64,000 nt of DNA, taken from assembly GCF_030582395.1 (NCBI RefSeq), contig NZ_CP104382.1, forward strand, positions 124,001-188,000. Direction: 5' to 3'. A model generated the notes under the pieces. It saw only the letters and a program-made list of their open reading frames with translations, did not search any database and was not told the DNA's origin. How positions within the stretch are numbered: the stretch's first letter is position 1; every line of letters begins with the position of its first letter. Made by a program: the position numbers and the translations under genes. This document shows positions 17,044 through 25,417 of this stretch, one piece after another. The stretch is from Ralstonia pickettii. GTDB taxonomy: Bacteria; Pseudomonadota; Gammaproteobacteria; Burkholderiales; Burkholderiaceae.

Positions 17044-18255
17044 ATGGGATTCCAACAAGGCCTGAGCGGCCTCAACGCTGCGTCCAAATCGCTCGACACC
17101 ATCGGCAGCAACATCGCCAACGCCAACACCGTCGGTTACAAGAAGGCGACCACCGTGTTTGGCGACGTATATGCACGCTCACTGGTAGGCGCGTCGGACA
17201 ACCAGATCGGGCAAGGCGTGAACGTGACCCGCGTGTCGCAGTCCTTCACGCAGGGCAACGTGACGCGCACGGGCAATCCGCTGGACATCGCCATCAATGG
17301 CACGGGGTTCTACCGCATGGTGGACCCGGGCAGCGGGCAGGTTTCATACACCCGCAACGGCCAGTTCCATACTGACAAGAACGGCTACATCGTCTCCGCC
17401 ACAGGCCAGAATCTGACCGGCTACGGCGTGGATGCAACGGGCAAAGTCAACACGGCTGCGCTGGTCAACCTGCAGATTCCCGTGAACGATCTGGCGCCGC
17501 TGGCCACCACCAACACTGTGTTTGGCGTCAACCTGGACGCGGGCGCCAAGGTGCCGGCCACCACGCCGTTCTCGCCGGCCAACTCGGCCACGTTCAACCA
17601 TACGGTGTCGCAGCAGGTGTATGACGGCACGGGCAAAGCTCATACGCTCACCAATTACTACGTGCGCACCGCCACGGGGTGGGACGTCCACGCCATGGTG
17701 GACGGCGCGGCGCCCACGGGCGGCAACCCGATCAGCACGCTCACGTTCAACGGCAGCGGGCAATTGACCTCTACGCCGTCCAAAGTGAACGTGGCCTTTG
17801 CCGGCATGAGCATCGGCAGCATCGACATGACGGGCACCACGCAATACGGCGGCGGCTACAACGACACCGCGCCGGGCGTCTCGCAAGACGGCTACGCCAC
17901 CGGTCGCCTTGCCAGTTACGCCGTGGGCAACGACGGCACGGTGATGGCGCGCTACTCCAACGGCCGCACCGCCGTGCTGGGCCAGTTTGCAATGGCCAAC
18001 TTCAAGGCGCCGGACGGCCTGCAGAACATCGGCGGCAACCAGTGGGTGGAAACGTCCAACTCCGGCGCGCCGAACCTTGGCACGCCGGGGATGGGGTCGT
18101 TCGGTTTGCTGCAATCGCAATCTGCGGAGCAGTCCAACGTGGATCTGTCTGCCGAACTCGTCAACATGATCGTTGCGCAGCGTTCGTATCAGGCCAATGC
18201 GCAGACCATCAAGACGCAGGACACGATTCTGCAGACGCTGGTCAGCCTGCGTTGA
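17044..18255 (+). CDS. flgE: Flagellar hook protein FlgE (orphan copy)
   Basis: A 403-aa hook protein with the flagellar rod/hook N-terminal motif (GFQQGLSGLNAASKSLDTIG then NIANANTVGYKK), the internal FlgE/F/G region around 75-200, and the C-terminal helix ELVNMIVAQRSYQANAQTI ending in LVSLR. The motifs that polymerise in the hook are complete. No flg or fli gene is next to it, unlike the usual flgBCDEFGHIJ operon; it lies between an isochorismatase-like gene and a ClC gene. It may be a second or relocated hook gene. Confidence 0.9.
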   Translation: MGFQQGLSGLNAASKSLDTIGSNIANANTVGYKKATTVFGDVYARSLVGASDNQIGQGVNVTRVSQSFTQGNVTRTGNPLDIAINGTGFYRMVDPGSGQVSYTRNGQFHTDKNGYIVSATGQNLTGYGVDATGKVNTAALVNLQIPVNDLAPLATTNTVFGVNLDAGAKVPATTPFSPANSATFNHTVSQQVYDGTGKAHTLTNYYVRTATGWDVHAMVDGAAPTGGNPISTLTFNGSGQLTSTPSKVNVAFAGMSIGSIDMTGTTQYGGGYNDTAPGVSQDGYATGRLASYAVGNDGTVMARYSNGRTAVLGQFAMANFKAPDGLQNIGGNQWVETSNSGAPNLGTPGMGSFGLLQSQSAEQSNVDLSAELVNMIVAQRSYQANAQTIKTQDTILQTLVSLR

Positions 18256-18272
18256 TCGCCTGCGTTCCTGGT

Positions 18273-18326
18273 TCTGACTCTGACTCTGACTCTGACTCTG
18301 ACTCTGACTCTGACTCTGACTCTGAC
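18273..18326 (+). repeat. Hexanucleotide microsatellite (TCTGAC)x9
   Basis: Nine perfect tandem copies of TCTGAC, starting 17 bp after the flgE stop and ending 28 bp before the likely -10 of the clc gene. It lies outside both reading frames. Confidence 0.95.
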
Positions 18327-18354
18327 GAGGCGGAGGCCGAAGCGTTGCCAGTCC

Positions 18355-18360
18355 TATAAT
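18355..18360 (+). promoter_or_regulatory. -10 element of the ClC gene
   Basis: A perfect TATAAT 33 bp before the ATG at 18394. No good TTGACA stands 16-18 bp upstream; the -35 position falls on GC-rich sequence just after the TCTGAC tract. Confidence 0.5.
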
Positions 18361-18393
18361 CTCCGCTCCACGGACCCGACGCCGCAGCCTCCC

Positions 18394-19701
18394 ATGTTTT
18401 CTCCTCTCCACATCGCAGATCGATCAGTGCGTCGGGCCAGGAGACTCTGGGCAAACTACGGCATCTTCTGGCTTGGTGCCGTTCTCGTGGGTCTGGTATC
18501 CGTCGCTTATGCAAAGGCGATCGATCTTGGGTTCGAGCTGTTTCGCGGCATCGTCTCGCACGCGTTTTGGCTGCCGATCATCATCACACCGGTCGGCGCG
18601 GCCCTGGCCATCTGGCTGACACGCCGGTTTTTTCGCGGTGCCGAGGGCAGCGGCATTCCGCAGGTCATTGCGACGCTGGAGGATGGGCGCCTGTCCAGCT
18701 CGCTGCTCTCCCTGCGGATCATGTTCGGCAAGATCGTGGTCTCGTTCGTGGGCATCCTCTGTGGCTTTACGATCGGCCGGGAGGGGCCCACGGTGCAGAT
18801 CGGCGCATCGCTCATGTACGCCATGCGGCGGGGCTATCGTCGAAGCAGCAAGCACATCGAGCGACAGCTCGCCCTCGCGGGTGCCGCGGCCGGGCTTGCG
18901 GCCGCGTTCAACACGCCGCTGGCGGGTGTCGTTTTTGCCATTGAAGAACTGACGCGCAGTTTCGTGGCACGCAACAGCGGCACGCTCATCACCGCCATTA
19001 TTTTTTCCGGGGTGGTTGCGCTGGGTCTGCAAGGCAACTACCTGTATTTCGGGCGCATCCAGGCCATTGGGCAGTTTCATCTGGCGCTGGTGCCTGTAGT
19101 GATTGGTGCGAGCGCCATCTGCGGCGTGGTGGGCGGCGTGTTCTGCTGGCTGTTGCTCAACATACCCCGCTGGATGCCTGCGCGGCTGGTTGATATCCGG
19201 CAAGCGCAACCGGTGTGGTTTGCCTTCCTGTGCGGTATCGCCATCGCATTGATTGGGCTGGTTTCGGGCGGCACCACGTTCGGCAGCGGCTATGCCGAAG
19301 CGCGCGGCCTGCTCGAAACCCATCAAGCCCTTTCACCGTTCTATGCGGTGCTCAAGTTCGGGGCGCTCATTGCGTCGTACCTCTCCGGCATTCCGGGCGG
19401 CATTTTCGCGCCTTCGCTGGCGATCGGGGCGGGGCTGGGCAACGTCATGTCGCTCGTAACATCCTCCATACCGCTGCCCAGTCTTGCCGCGCTTTGCATG
19501 GTCGGCTACCTGGCGGCGGTCACGCAGTCGCCCATCACATCGTTCGTGATCGTGATGGAGATGATCGACGGCCACGAGATGGTCTTGCCGCTCATGGCTG
19601 TGGCGTTGTTGTCCAGCCAGGTCTCCAAGGCGTTGACGCCGTCGTTCTATCACACGCTGGCACATCGGTTTCGTGCGGCGGTGCCGCGCCCCGCGGCGTA
19701 G
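18394..19701 (+). CDS. ClC-family chloride channel / H+/Cl- exchanger
   Basis: A 435-aa membrane protein with the three ion-binding motifs of the ClC family: GSGIPQ near residue 85, GREGPTVQ near 128 (including the gating Glu) and GGIFAPSLAIGAG near 340. About ten or more helices are predictable. There is no C-terminal CBS pair. Bacterial members usually exchange chloride for protons in acid resistance; some are fluoride exporters with changed motifs, but these motifs are of the chloride type. It stands alone behind its own promoter. Confidence 0.9.
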   Translation: MFSPLHIADRSVRRARRLWANYGIFWLGAVLVGLVSVAYAKAIDLGFELFRGIVSHAFWLPIIITPVGAALAIWLTRRFFRGAEGSGIPQVIATLEDGRLSSSLLSLRIMFGKIVVSFVGILCGFTIGREGPTVQIGASLMYAMRRGYRRSSKHIERQLALAGAAAGLAAAFNTPLAGVVFAIEELTRSFVARNSGTLITAIIFSGVVALGLQGNYLYFGRIQAIGQFHLALVPVVIGASAICGVVGGVFCWLLLNIPRWMPARLVDIRQAQPVWFAFLCGIAIALIGLVSGGTTFGSGYAEARGLLETHQALSPFYAVLKFGALIASYLSGIPGGIFAPSLAIGAGLGNVMSLVTSSIPLPSLAALCMVGYLAAVTQSPITSFVIVMEMIDGHEMVLPLMAVALLSSQVSKALTPSFYHTLAHRFRAAVPRPAA

Positions 19702-19764
19702 AAAACCCGAGCCGGACCGGCGCCGCGCGCAGTGTCCCTGCACGGGCTTCGGCACCCGGCAACG

Positions 19765-20244
19765 TCACCCCCGCCGCGCCGCCTCGATCGTGGCGATGTC
19801 GATCTTGCGCATCGTCATCATCGCGTCGAAGGCGCGCTTGGCCGCTGCGTGGTCCGGATCGGTATAGGCCGCAGTGAGCGCGCGCGGCGTGATCTGCCAC
19901 GACACCCCCCACTTGTCTTTGCACCAGCCGCAGGCGCTTTCCTGCCCGCCGTTGCTGACGATGGCATTCCACAGCCGATCGGTCTCGGCCTGGTCGTCGG
20001 TCGCAATCTGGAACGAGAACGCCTCGCTGTGTTTGAACTGCGGGCCGCCGTTCAGCCCCAGGCACGGAATGCCCGCCACGGTGAACTCCACCGTCAGCAC
20101 GTCGCCCTCCTGGCCGGCGGGGTAGTTGCCCGGCGCGCGGTGGACGGCGGTGACTTTGCTGTCTGGGAAAGTCTGGGCGTAGAAGTTGGCCGCGTCCAGC
20201 GCATCGCGGTCGTACCACAGACAGATTGTGTTTTTGCTGACCAT
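19765..20244 (-). CDS. VOC/PhnB-type (glyoxalase-like) protein
   Basis: A 159-aa protein of the 3-demethylubiquinone-9 methyltransferase-like/PhnB class of the vicinal oxygen chelate superfamily. Typical segments are ICLWYDRDALDAANFYA, LGLNGGPQFKHSEAFSFQI and GWCKDKWGVSWQITP, ending in RKIDIATIEAA. The older methyltransferase name is probably wrong; members are thought to be metal-dependent enzymes or binding proteins of unknown substrate. The ATG at 20244 follows GAGGAG by 6 bp. Its 3' end faces the ClC gene. Confidence 0.85.
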   Translation of the reverse strand: MVSKNTICLWYDRDALDAANFYAQTFPDSKVTAVHRAPGNYPAGQEGDVLTVEFTVAGIPCLGLNGGPQFKHSEAFSFQIATDDQAETDRLWNAIVSNGGQESACGWCKDKWGVSWQITPRALTAAYTDPDHAAAKRAFDAMMTMRKIDIATIEAARRG

Positions 20245-20484
20245 GCGTGTCTCCTCACCGGGCGGGCGTCGGCATGTGAGGTGGAGGCGGTCCACAGCTT
20301 GCGCGCCCGTGATGTGACGTGGATGCCTTTGCCACTGCCGTGGCTTGCACTCTCTCACATTCCTAAGCTTGCGACGGGTACTGATTCTCGTAGGTTTGAC
20401 GCCCGCGTTGAGTGTTCAATGAATGCCGCCAAAACAGCATTTACGCATTTGGAACTCCAGGCAATGAACGTATAGTGCGTGCCC

Positions 20485-20757
20485 ATGAAACGAGACCTGT
20501 TTGCTGAACTGAAAGAAGGAATGGATGTGCTTGCCGCAGAACGCGAAGGCAAGGCGACTCTCTCACAACTCAAGGCGGGTAAGCCTGAGCCGGTGGAGGT
20601 AAATTCGAGCCCCGAAACCGTGCAGATGCCAGACGACGTCCAATGCGACCCCCCAACAAAAAAGCCGCCTCAAAGGCGGCTTTGTTTTTTGATGGAGCCT
20701 CTCAGCTCGCCCCACCCGTCGTCGAACCGGCGGGTTCAGACGCAGGTGCCGGGCTAG
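20485..20757 (+). pseudogene. Truncated HigA-type antitoxin-like fragment
   Basis: The first 27 residues (MKRDLFAELKEGMDVLAAE, then REGKATL) match the usual N-terminus of small HTH antitoxins found beside RelE/HigB-type toxins. The HTH that should follow is absent, the frame runs through the terminator at 20661-20690 into the DUF2242 gene, and no toxin lies upstream. TATAGT at 20472-20477 may be an old -10. I read it as a decayed toxin-antitoxin locus. Confidence 0.5.
20661..20690 (-). terminator. Intrinsic terminator of the DUF2242 gene
   Basis: AAAGCCGCCT / AGGCGGCTTT stem with a 3-nt loop, flanked by A and T runs on both sides, so it can act in both directions. It lies just after the stop of the leftward DUF2242 gene. 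Confidence 0.85.
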
Positions 20758-21550
20758 GCGCCGCTGCGGGTGCCGTTGGCGTAGTCACCGCAGGCGCCGA
20801 TGCCGGTGCGGCCTCAGCAGGCGCCTTCGGTGCCGGTGCAGCAGCCGGAGCCGAAGCCGGCGCCGCCACCGGCACAGGCGGCGCGGCCGGCGTGGGCACC
20901 ACGGGCGTCGTCATCTTCATGGGCTCGCCTTGCGGCGTAGGCGCGGGTTCGGGCAGCGGGGCCACGTGTTCCTTCTCCGCCGCCTTGGCCACCTTGTGGT
21001 CTTTGCGGGCCGGGTCGATCTTCAGGAAGTGGTCGACCAGGTTGAAGTAGCGCTCGTAAAACACCCCGGCGGGAATCGTCTCGCTGGCCACCTTCACCAT
21101 CGAATCGTCCCCCGAGCCGATGGGCAGCGACACCGAGCCGAGGATGCTCAACCCCACGCTTGCCGACGTGCTCGTCTTCTTGAGCGTGTAGCGGTCTTGC
21201 ACCGCGTTCACATAGGCCGTGCTGGAGGTGCCGTCGGCATTGGCCTCTGCGCACACCACGTGGAAAGAGATCACCACGTGCGAATCGTTGCTCGGCTGGA
21301 AATTCTTGCTGCCATCGATGGTGTCTGCGCGCGGCGAACTCGACACATAGCCCTGGCTCAGCAACGCGCGGCGCGCCGCCTCGCACGTCGCGTCAGACTT
21401 GGCGTGGAAGGTGCGCGCATAGGGGCTTGCCGTCGCATCGAACTGCTCCTGCTGATAGAGCGGCGTGGGCGCAGAACTGCACGCAGCCAGGACGGCAGCG
21501 ATGCTGGCAGCGGCACACAAAACGGACAACGGACGGAAGCGGTAGGGCAT
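20702..21550 (-). CDS. DUF2242 family lipoprotein
   Basis: A 282-aa lipoprotein with signal peptide and lipobox VLAAC at about residue 24. The middle (FDATASPYARTFHAKSDATCEAARRALLSQGY) and the KTSTSASVGLSILGSVSLPIGSG segment are typical of DUF2242, an envelope family of betaproteobacteria without a known role. The last 80 residues are Pro-Ala-rich low complexity, likely a periplasmic spacer. I chose MPYRFRPL at 21550 as start because the signal peptide follows directly; the frame runs further upstream without support. Confidence 0.8.
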   Translation of the reverse strand: MPYRFRPLSVLCAAASIAAVLAACSSAPTPLYQQEQFDATASPYARTFHAKSDATCEAARRALLSQGYVSSSPRADTIDGSKNFQPSNDSHVVISFHVVCAEANADGTSSTAYVNAVQDRYTLKKTSTSASVGLSILGSVSLPIGSGDDSMVKVASETIPAGVFYERYFNLVDHFLKIDPARKDHKVAKAAEKEHVAPLPEPAPTPQGEPMKMTTPVVPTPAAPPVPVAAPASAPAAAPAPKAPAEAAPASAPAVTTPTAPAAAPSPAPASEPAGSTTGGAS

Positions 21551-21891
21551 GGCGTTGGGCAAAAGGGCTCGGCCGGATGGTGGAGCGGGCCGGTGGCGCC
21601 ACTGCAGGTGCGGCGCAAGTTTTGTGCGCGGCACGCGGTGGCGTGGGCGGGTGGCCGGGCGTCATTATAAGTTTGTCGGGTGACACCTCGCGGCATTTAG
21701 AGACGATGGGCGGGATATATGACGTTTCTCAAACGCGCCGAAACAGCGTAATGCCGCCCAACCTGCTAACGCCTGCAAAACCTATTGGTGCTCCAGAGAA
21801 CAACGGCGTCGGCCCAGTCAGCCAGCGGCACAGCGGAAAGTCTGTGAAGCTGCCTTGCACCACGTCATGCGGCTGCAAGTCCACGTCCAGT
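21551..21891. other. Intergenic region, no clear gene
   Basis: About 340 bp between two leftward genes. A minus-strand frame of 87 codons (21729-21992) overlaps the phosphoesterase 3' end and has no recognisable motif, so I do not call it. The promoter of the DUF2242 gene should lie here, upstream of 21550. Confidence 0.4.
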
Positions 21892-22632
21892 TCAAGCTCC
21901 CAACCTGCCAGTGCGCAACGCAATCGCCCAATCCTGCCGGCCCCGTTGCTCCGCAATCGCCGCTGCATCGTTCCACGCGTATTCAACCGCACGGAACTCC
22001 GCCGTCCACATACCTGCGTGTTCAGTCACGATGGCATAGCGCGCATGCGGGCTGCCGGTTTCAATCGTGTGGGCAAACGGATAGGCATCGCTGTAGGCCT
22101 GCAGGCCGACGCTGCCCGGGTTGACGATAAAGCGGCCGTCCGCCAGCTTCATCGCGCGTGGCATATGCGTGTGCCCACACAGCACGAGCTTTGCGTCGGC
22201 ATCTTCTGCGCGATAGAGCACTTCATCGTGCGTCGCCGCGCGGCATCCATTCTCAGAAAGGGATTCCAAAAAATAGGTGTGGTCGTCCTGGGCCGACCCA
22301 TGAACGAGCAGAACATCGTCGCCGATGTACCGGAGCACGGGCAGGCTGGCAAACCACGCGAGCTGATCCGGCCGCAACTGCTCAAACGCATACTGATCCG
22401 ACGCACCCATGCGTGACGGGTCGCCCGCCAGAACCTGCCTTTCGTGATTGCCGCGAATGGTCGGCAGGTTCAGCGCCATCAACCGATCCACCGTTTCGCG
22501 CGGCTGTAGCGGGCCGGACGCAATATCACCGAGGTTGACGATCAGATCGGCGCCCTGGGTTTGGATGTCTTCCAGCACGGCGTCCAGGGCAGCGAGGTTG
22601 CCGTGAATATCGGAGAGGGCGGCGATTCTCAT
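21892..22632 (-). CDS. Metallophosphoesterase (YfcE/MJ0936-like)
   Basis: A 246-aa calcineurin-like phosphoesterase. Metal-site motifs are in order: ALSDIHGN near residue 5, NLGDIASG near 33, RGNHERQ near 60, VHGS near 110, CGHTHMPR near 150. The family cleaves phosphodiesters or phosphomonoesters with two metals; the natural substrate is usually unknown. Its start is 8 bp from the stop of the exported protein upstream, so the two may be cotranscribed. Confidence 0.9.
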   Translation of the reverse strand: MRIAALSDIHGNLAALDAVLEDIQTQGADLIVNLGDIASGPLQPRETVDRLMALNLPTIRGNHERQVLAGDPSRMGASDQYAFEQLRPDQLAWFASLPVLRYIGDDVLLVHGSAQDDHTYFLESLSENGCRAATHDEVLYRAEDADAKLVLCGHTHMPRAMKLADGRFIVNPGSVGLQAYSDAYPFAHTIETGSPHARYAIVTEHAGMWTAEFRAVEYAWNDAAAIAEQRGRQDWAIALRTGRLGA

Positions 22633-22640
22633 GTGTTGCC

Positions 22641-24014
22641 CTACTCGAACTTCACATCTCGAATGAGGATCTCGGTCCTGCCATATTTATTCTCGGCGGA
22701 CAGGCCCGACTCCATCTGATAGTCACGCAACCAGACGCTATGAAGCTCTGTGACCACGCCTTCAGAGGAGGTGACCTTGCAATGCAGGTCAATGGCGCTG
22801 CCCGTGAACTTCGCGAAAACCGTCGAGGCTTGTTTCTCGCTGCCGACGGTGCAGACGCGCTCTTTGTCGCCCCGGAAGTCCGGCTGGGGTAATGGGATGC
22901 GTAGCGTCATGCCTTCCTTCAGTGGCGTGTTTGCCGCCGCCACCGCAGCTTGCTCCAGCTGGTTAGCCTGAGATGCGTTGATTCTCGACTCCACGAAGTG
23001 CGACCGCAGTGTTGCCAGGCCATAACCGAGCCCAAGCTCGGTCCAGTCGACGTCACCTGACGGCACTGTGGGAACCGTGAATCCGGCCAAGACGCCATTG
23101 TTTCGCCGGTTGATGACCGTGCTGGTCAATCGTTGCGAGGTTGTTGTCTCTCTCTTGCTGATGACTTCCAAATCAAACACTGCACGTTTAAACGGAAGCG
23201 GCCGGCTGCCGTCCGCTGGCAGGCTGCTGCGAATTGCCTCCGGCAGAACGCGCTCGTCAAAGGCTTCGTTCAAATACGTCTCGGGTTGGCGCAACACCAT
23301 TCGCGGCGCAGAGGGGTGCAAGTCCAACGCGCGAAGCAAGGCAAGCGATGCCCGGTCTTGCTTCGGCTTGGGCGTTGCCAGCACGTGGTCGATCATCAAT
23401 GGAATCTGTTCGCATTGCGTCGGTGGGGGCGTGCGCACCCCGTTTTCGTCGAGCTTGAACGCCGTACGCAAATATTTATGGGTTTCCAGCTTTTCTTCGA
23501 TCGTGCCGCCGGTGTCTGTTTCGTCGTCGGACGGCTCGTGCAGCGCCCTGATCTCTATCGCGTCGAGCATAGCCTGCAGCGCTTGGGGCGACATTTTGGA
23601 CAGGAAGTTTGCGGAGGCATCTTCCTTCATCGAGTCCAAATACACCTTGCAGTCGGTGGGTGTGGCCGTGACCATGGTTCTTATCAACGCCAAAGTGCGC
23701 AGCCGCTCGGCGGCTGAGAGCTTTTCCTCTGCCATGGACGGCTCGCCGAAGCTCTGTATCCGCTCGCTCAGCTTCGAGTTGCTCGACATTGCTCTCTTCA
23801 CAAACCGCAGCATGATCTGACCTTGCTCGGATGCTGGGTCGAAGCCCAACGAAGAGACCACCTTCTCCTGAATGGCAGAGCAATCGCATTTGCTTCGCTT
23901 TTTTACCGGGCTCGGCGATGGTGTGTTCGGGGTGGATGGCTTGCTGTCAGCTGCATAAGCCGAAACAGAGATGGCGCAGACCAGCGCCAGGACAGATTTC
24001 TTGTAGAGGTTCAT
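22641..24014 (-). CDS. Exported protein of unknown function
   Basis: A 457-aa protein with a clear Sec signal peptide (MNLYKKSVLALVCAISVSAYA) and a mature start rich in Ser, Pro and Thr. No known domain is recognised. The C-terminal third (for example TVPSGDVDWTELGLGYG and LHSVWLRDYQMESG) looks like beta-rich secreted sequence, and few Cys are present (two in CDC). GC is slightly lower than around it. The start at 24014 is set by the signal peptide. Confidence 0.6.
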   Translation of the reverse strand: MNLYKKSVLALVCAISVSAYAADSKPSTPNTPSPSPVKKRSKCDCSAIQEKVVSSLGFDPASEQGQIMLRFVKRAMSSNSKLSERIQSFGEPSMAEEKLSAAERLRTLALIRTMVTATPTDCKVYLDSMKEDASANFLSKMSPQALQAMLDAIEIRALHEPSDDETDTGGTIEEKLETHKYLRTAFKLDENGVRTPPPTQCEQIPLMIDHVLATPKPKQDRASLALLRALDLHPSAPRMVLRQPETYLNEAFDERVLPEAIRSSLPADGSRPLPFKRAVFDLEVISKRETTTSQRLTSTVINRRNNGVLAGFTVPTVPSGDVDWTELGLGYGLATLRSHFVESRINASQANQLEQAAVAAANTPLKEGMTLRIPLPQPDFRGDKERVCTVGSEKQASTVFAKFTGSAIDLHCKVTSSEGVVTELHSVWLRDYQMESGLSAENKYGRTEILIRDVKFE

Positions 24015-24409
24015 CAACGTTTGAGCCGTCTCTTTGTTGGTGGGTTGGTTGATGCACCGGATTACCTGCCTGTGTCCGGTCGTTTTGTGCAAATGCGGTG
24101 CCGCATCGTACCCGAGAGTATTTGCAGGAGTAAGTGCCAACCGCGGCATAGTGAAAGGCCGTCGCCCGCGCCACGCACATGCGAAATTCTTAATTCAGAT
24201 TTTCACCAAATATAAATCCGGCTCCGGGCTTCGATATTGATCAACCTCACCCCAAAAACCGCCCAAAACCCCACCCAACGGGGGCAGCGCAATCCCGACG
24301 CATCGCCTATGCTTTTTCCCAATAAAAAACGGGCGCACTGATTTGAAGCGGATTATCAGAGAAAGCGCCTAGTCCTAAATATCTAAAAGCATTAGGCCGG
24401 GGGCGGTAA
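24015..24409. other. Intergenic region without a gene
   Basis: About 395 bp between divergent genes. AT-rich patches around 24185-24230 and 24310-24390 probably hold the two promoters. No coding or RNA gene pattern seen. Confidence 0.5.
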
Positions 24410-25381
24410 ATGGGGCGGAGGAGAAAACAAGCATCCACCAGCGACGTACTCCTGTCGCTGCCCTGGTGGATGCTGGCGATTGGCGCGGGCGCCAGTTACC
24501 TGATTTTTCACAACGTCATTCCGGGCGCGTTTGCGGCCAACCCGATCTTGAGCGGCGTCGGCATGCTGGCGCGCGGGCTGGCCTGGATGCCTGCGCTGCT
24601 GCTCGGCTTCTTTGCCGTGCTGTCGTACCTGCGGGAGCGCAGCCAGCAGGCCGATGCCCGGCTCGGCCCCCCGCGCACCGAACCGACTGGGCGATCCCGC
24701 CCGCCGAAGGTGCCGCCCCAGCCTGCGCGCAACGCAGCGGGCAGCAACCCGCCCAACCCGCCCAATCCAACTCGCAACACCCCCACGCCCCCACAAGCCG
24801 CCACGCCGGCAGAACCCGCCCCGCCCCAAAGCTGGACGCTGGAGGCCATCCAGTCGCTTGAGTGGAAGCGGTTTGAGCTGCTGTGCGTGCAGTACTACGA
24901 GCAGATGGGCTTCACGGTGAAGACGGTGCCCCACGGCCCAGACGGCGGCATTGACGCCACGCTGTACATGGCTGGCCAGAGCGCGCCCGTGGCGGTGGTC
25001 CAGTGCAAGGCGTGGTCCAAGCCCGTGAAGGTGGAGCAGGTGCGGGCGCTGGGCGGCTCCATGCTGGCGCACAAGGTCAAGCGGGGCGTGTTTTGGTCTT
25101 TGTCCGGTTATGTCGGCAACCCGGTGCAGGAGTTTTCCGAGCTTGCCGGTATCCAGCTATTGGACGGGCCGGCGGTGCTGGAGCGCATCCGCGCGCTGGC
25201 CGAAGACAAGCAGGCCGCGCTGCTGGCGAAGGTGTTTGAGGGGGATTACCGGACGCCTTCGTGCCCGGCTTGCGGGGTGAAGCTGGTGGCGCGGAATGGG
25301 AAGGGTGGGGCGTTTTGGGGGTGTAGCAATTACCGGACGGGGTGTCGGTATACGTTGCAGATGGGGCTCCGTGATAAATGA
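24410..25381 (+). CDS. Membrane-anchored Mrr-like restriction endonuclease with C4 zinc finger
   Basis: A 323-aa protein in four parts: two N-terminal membrane helices (about 15-33 and 48-72), a Pro-rich linker (about 80-140), an Mrr_cat nuclease domain, and a topoisomerase-type C4 zinc finger. The nuclease core is GPDGGIDATLY (about 175-185) and VQCKAW (about 196-201), the D...QxK form of the PD-(D/E)XK fold. The finger is CPAC near 285-288 with a second Cys pair in WGCSNYRTGCRY. Such proteins are thought to cut modified or foreign DNA, but the role of this membrane-tethered form is not established. GC matches the chromosome, unlike the next gene 36 bp downstream. Confidence 0.85.
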   Translation: MGRRRKQASTSDVLLSLPWWMLAIGAGASYLIFHNVIPGAFAANPILSGVGMLARGLAWMPALLLGFFAVLSYLRERSQQADARLGPPRTEPTGRSRPPKVPPQPARNAAGSNPPNPPNPTRNTPTPPQAATPAEPAPPQSWTLEAIQSLEWKRFELLCVQYYEQMGFTVKTVPHGPDGGIDATLYMAGQSAPVAVVQCKAWSKPVKVEQVRALGGSMLAHKVKRGVFWSLSGYVGNPVQEFSELAGIQLLDGPAVLERIRALAEDKQAALLAKVFEGDYRTPSCPACGVKLVARNGKGGAFWGCSNYRTGCRYTLQMGLRDK

Positions 25382-25417
25382 TTTATTTCTAAACGCGATG
25401 TGGAATAAGAATAATTT

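Noticed and set aside
21729..21992. 87-codon minus-strand frame after the phosphoesterase
   Set aside because: It overlaps the end of the phosphoesterase gene, has no clear start signal and no family resemblance.
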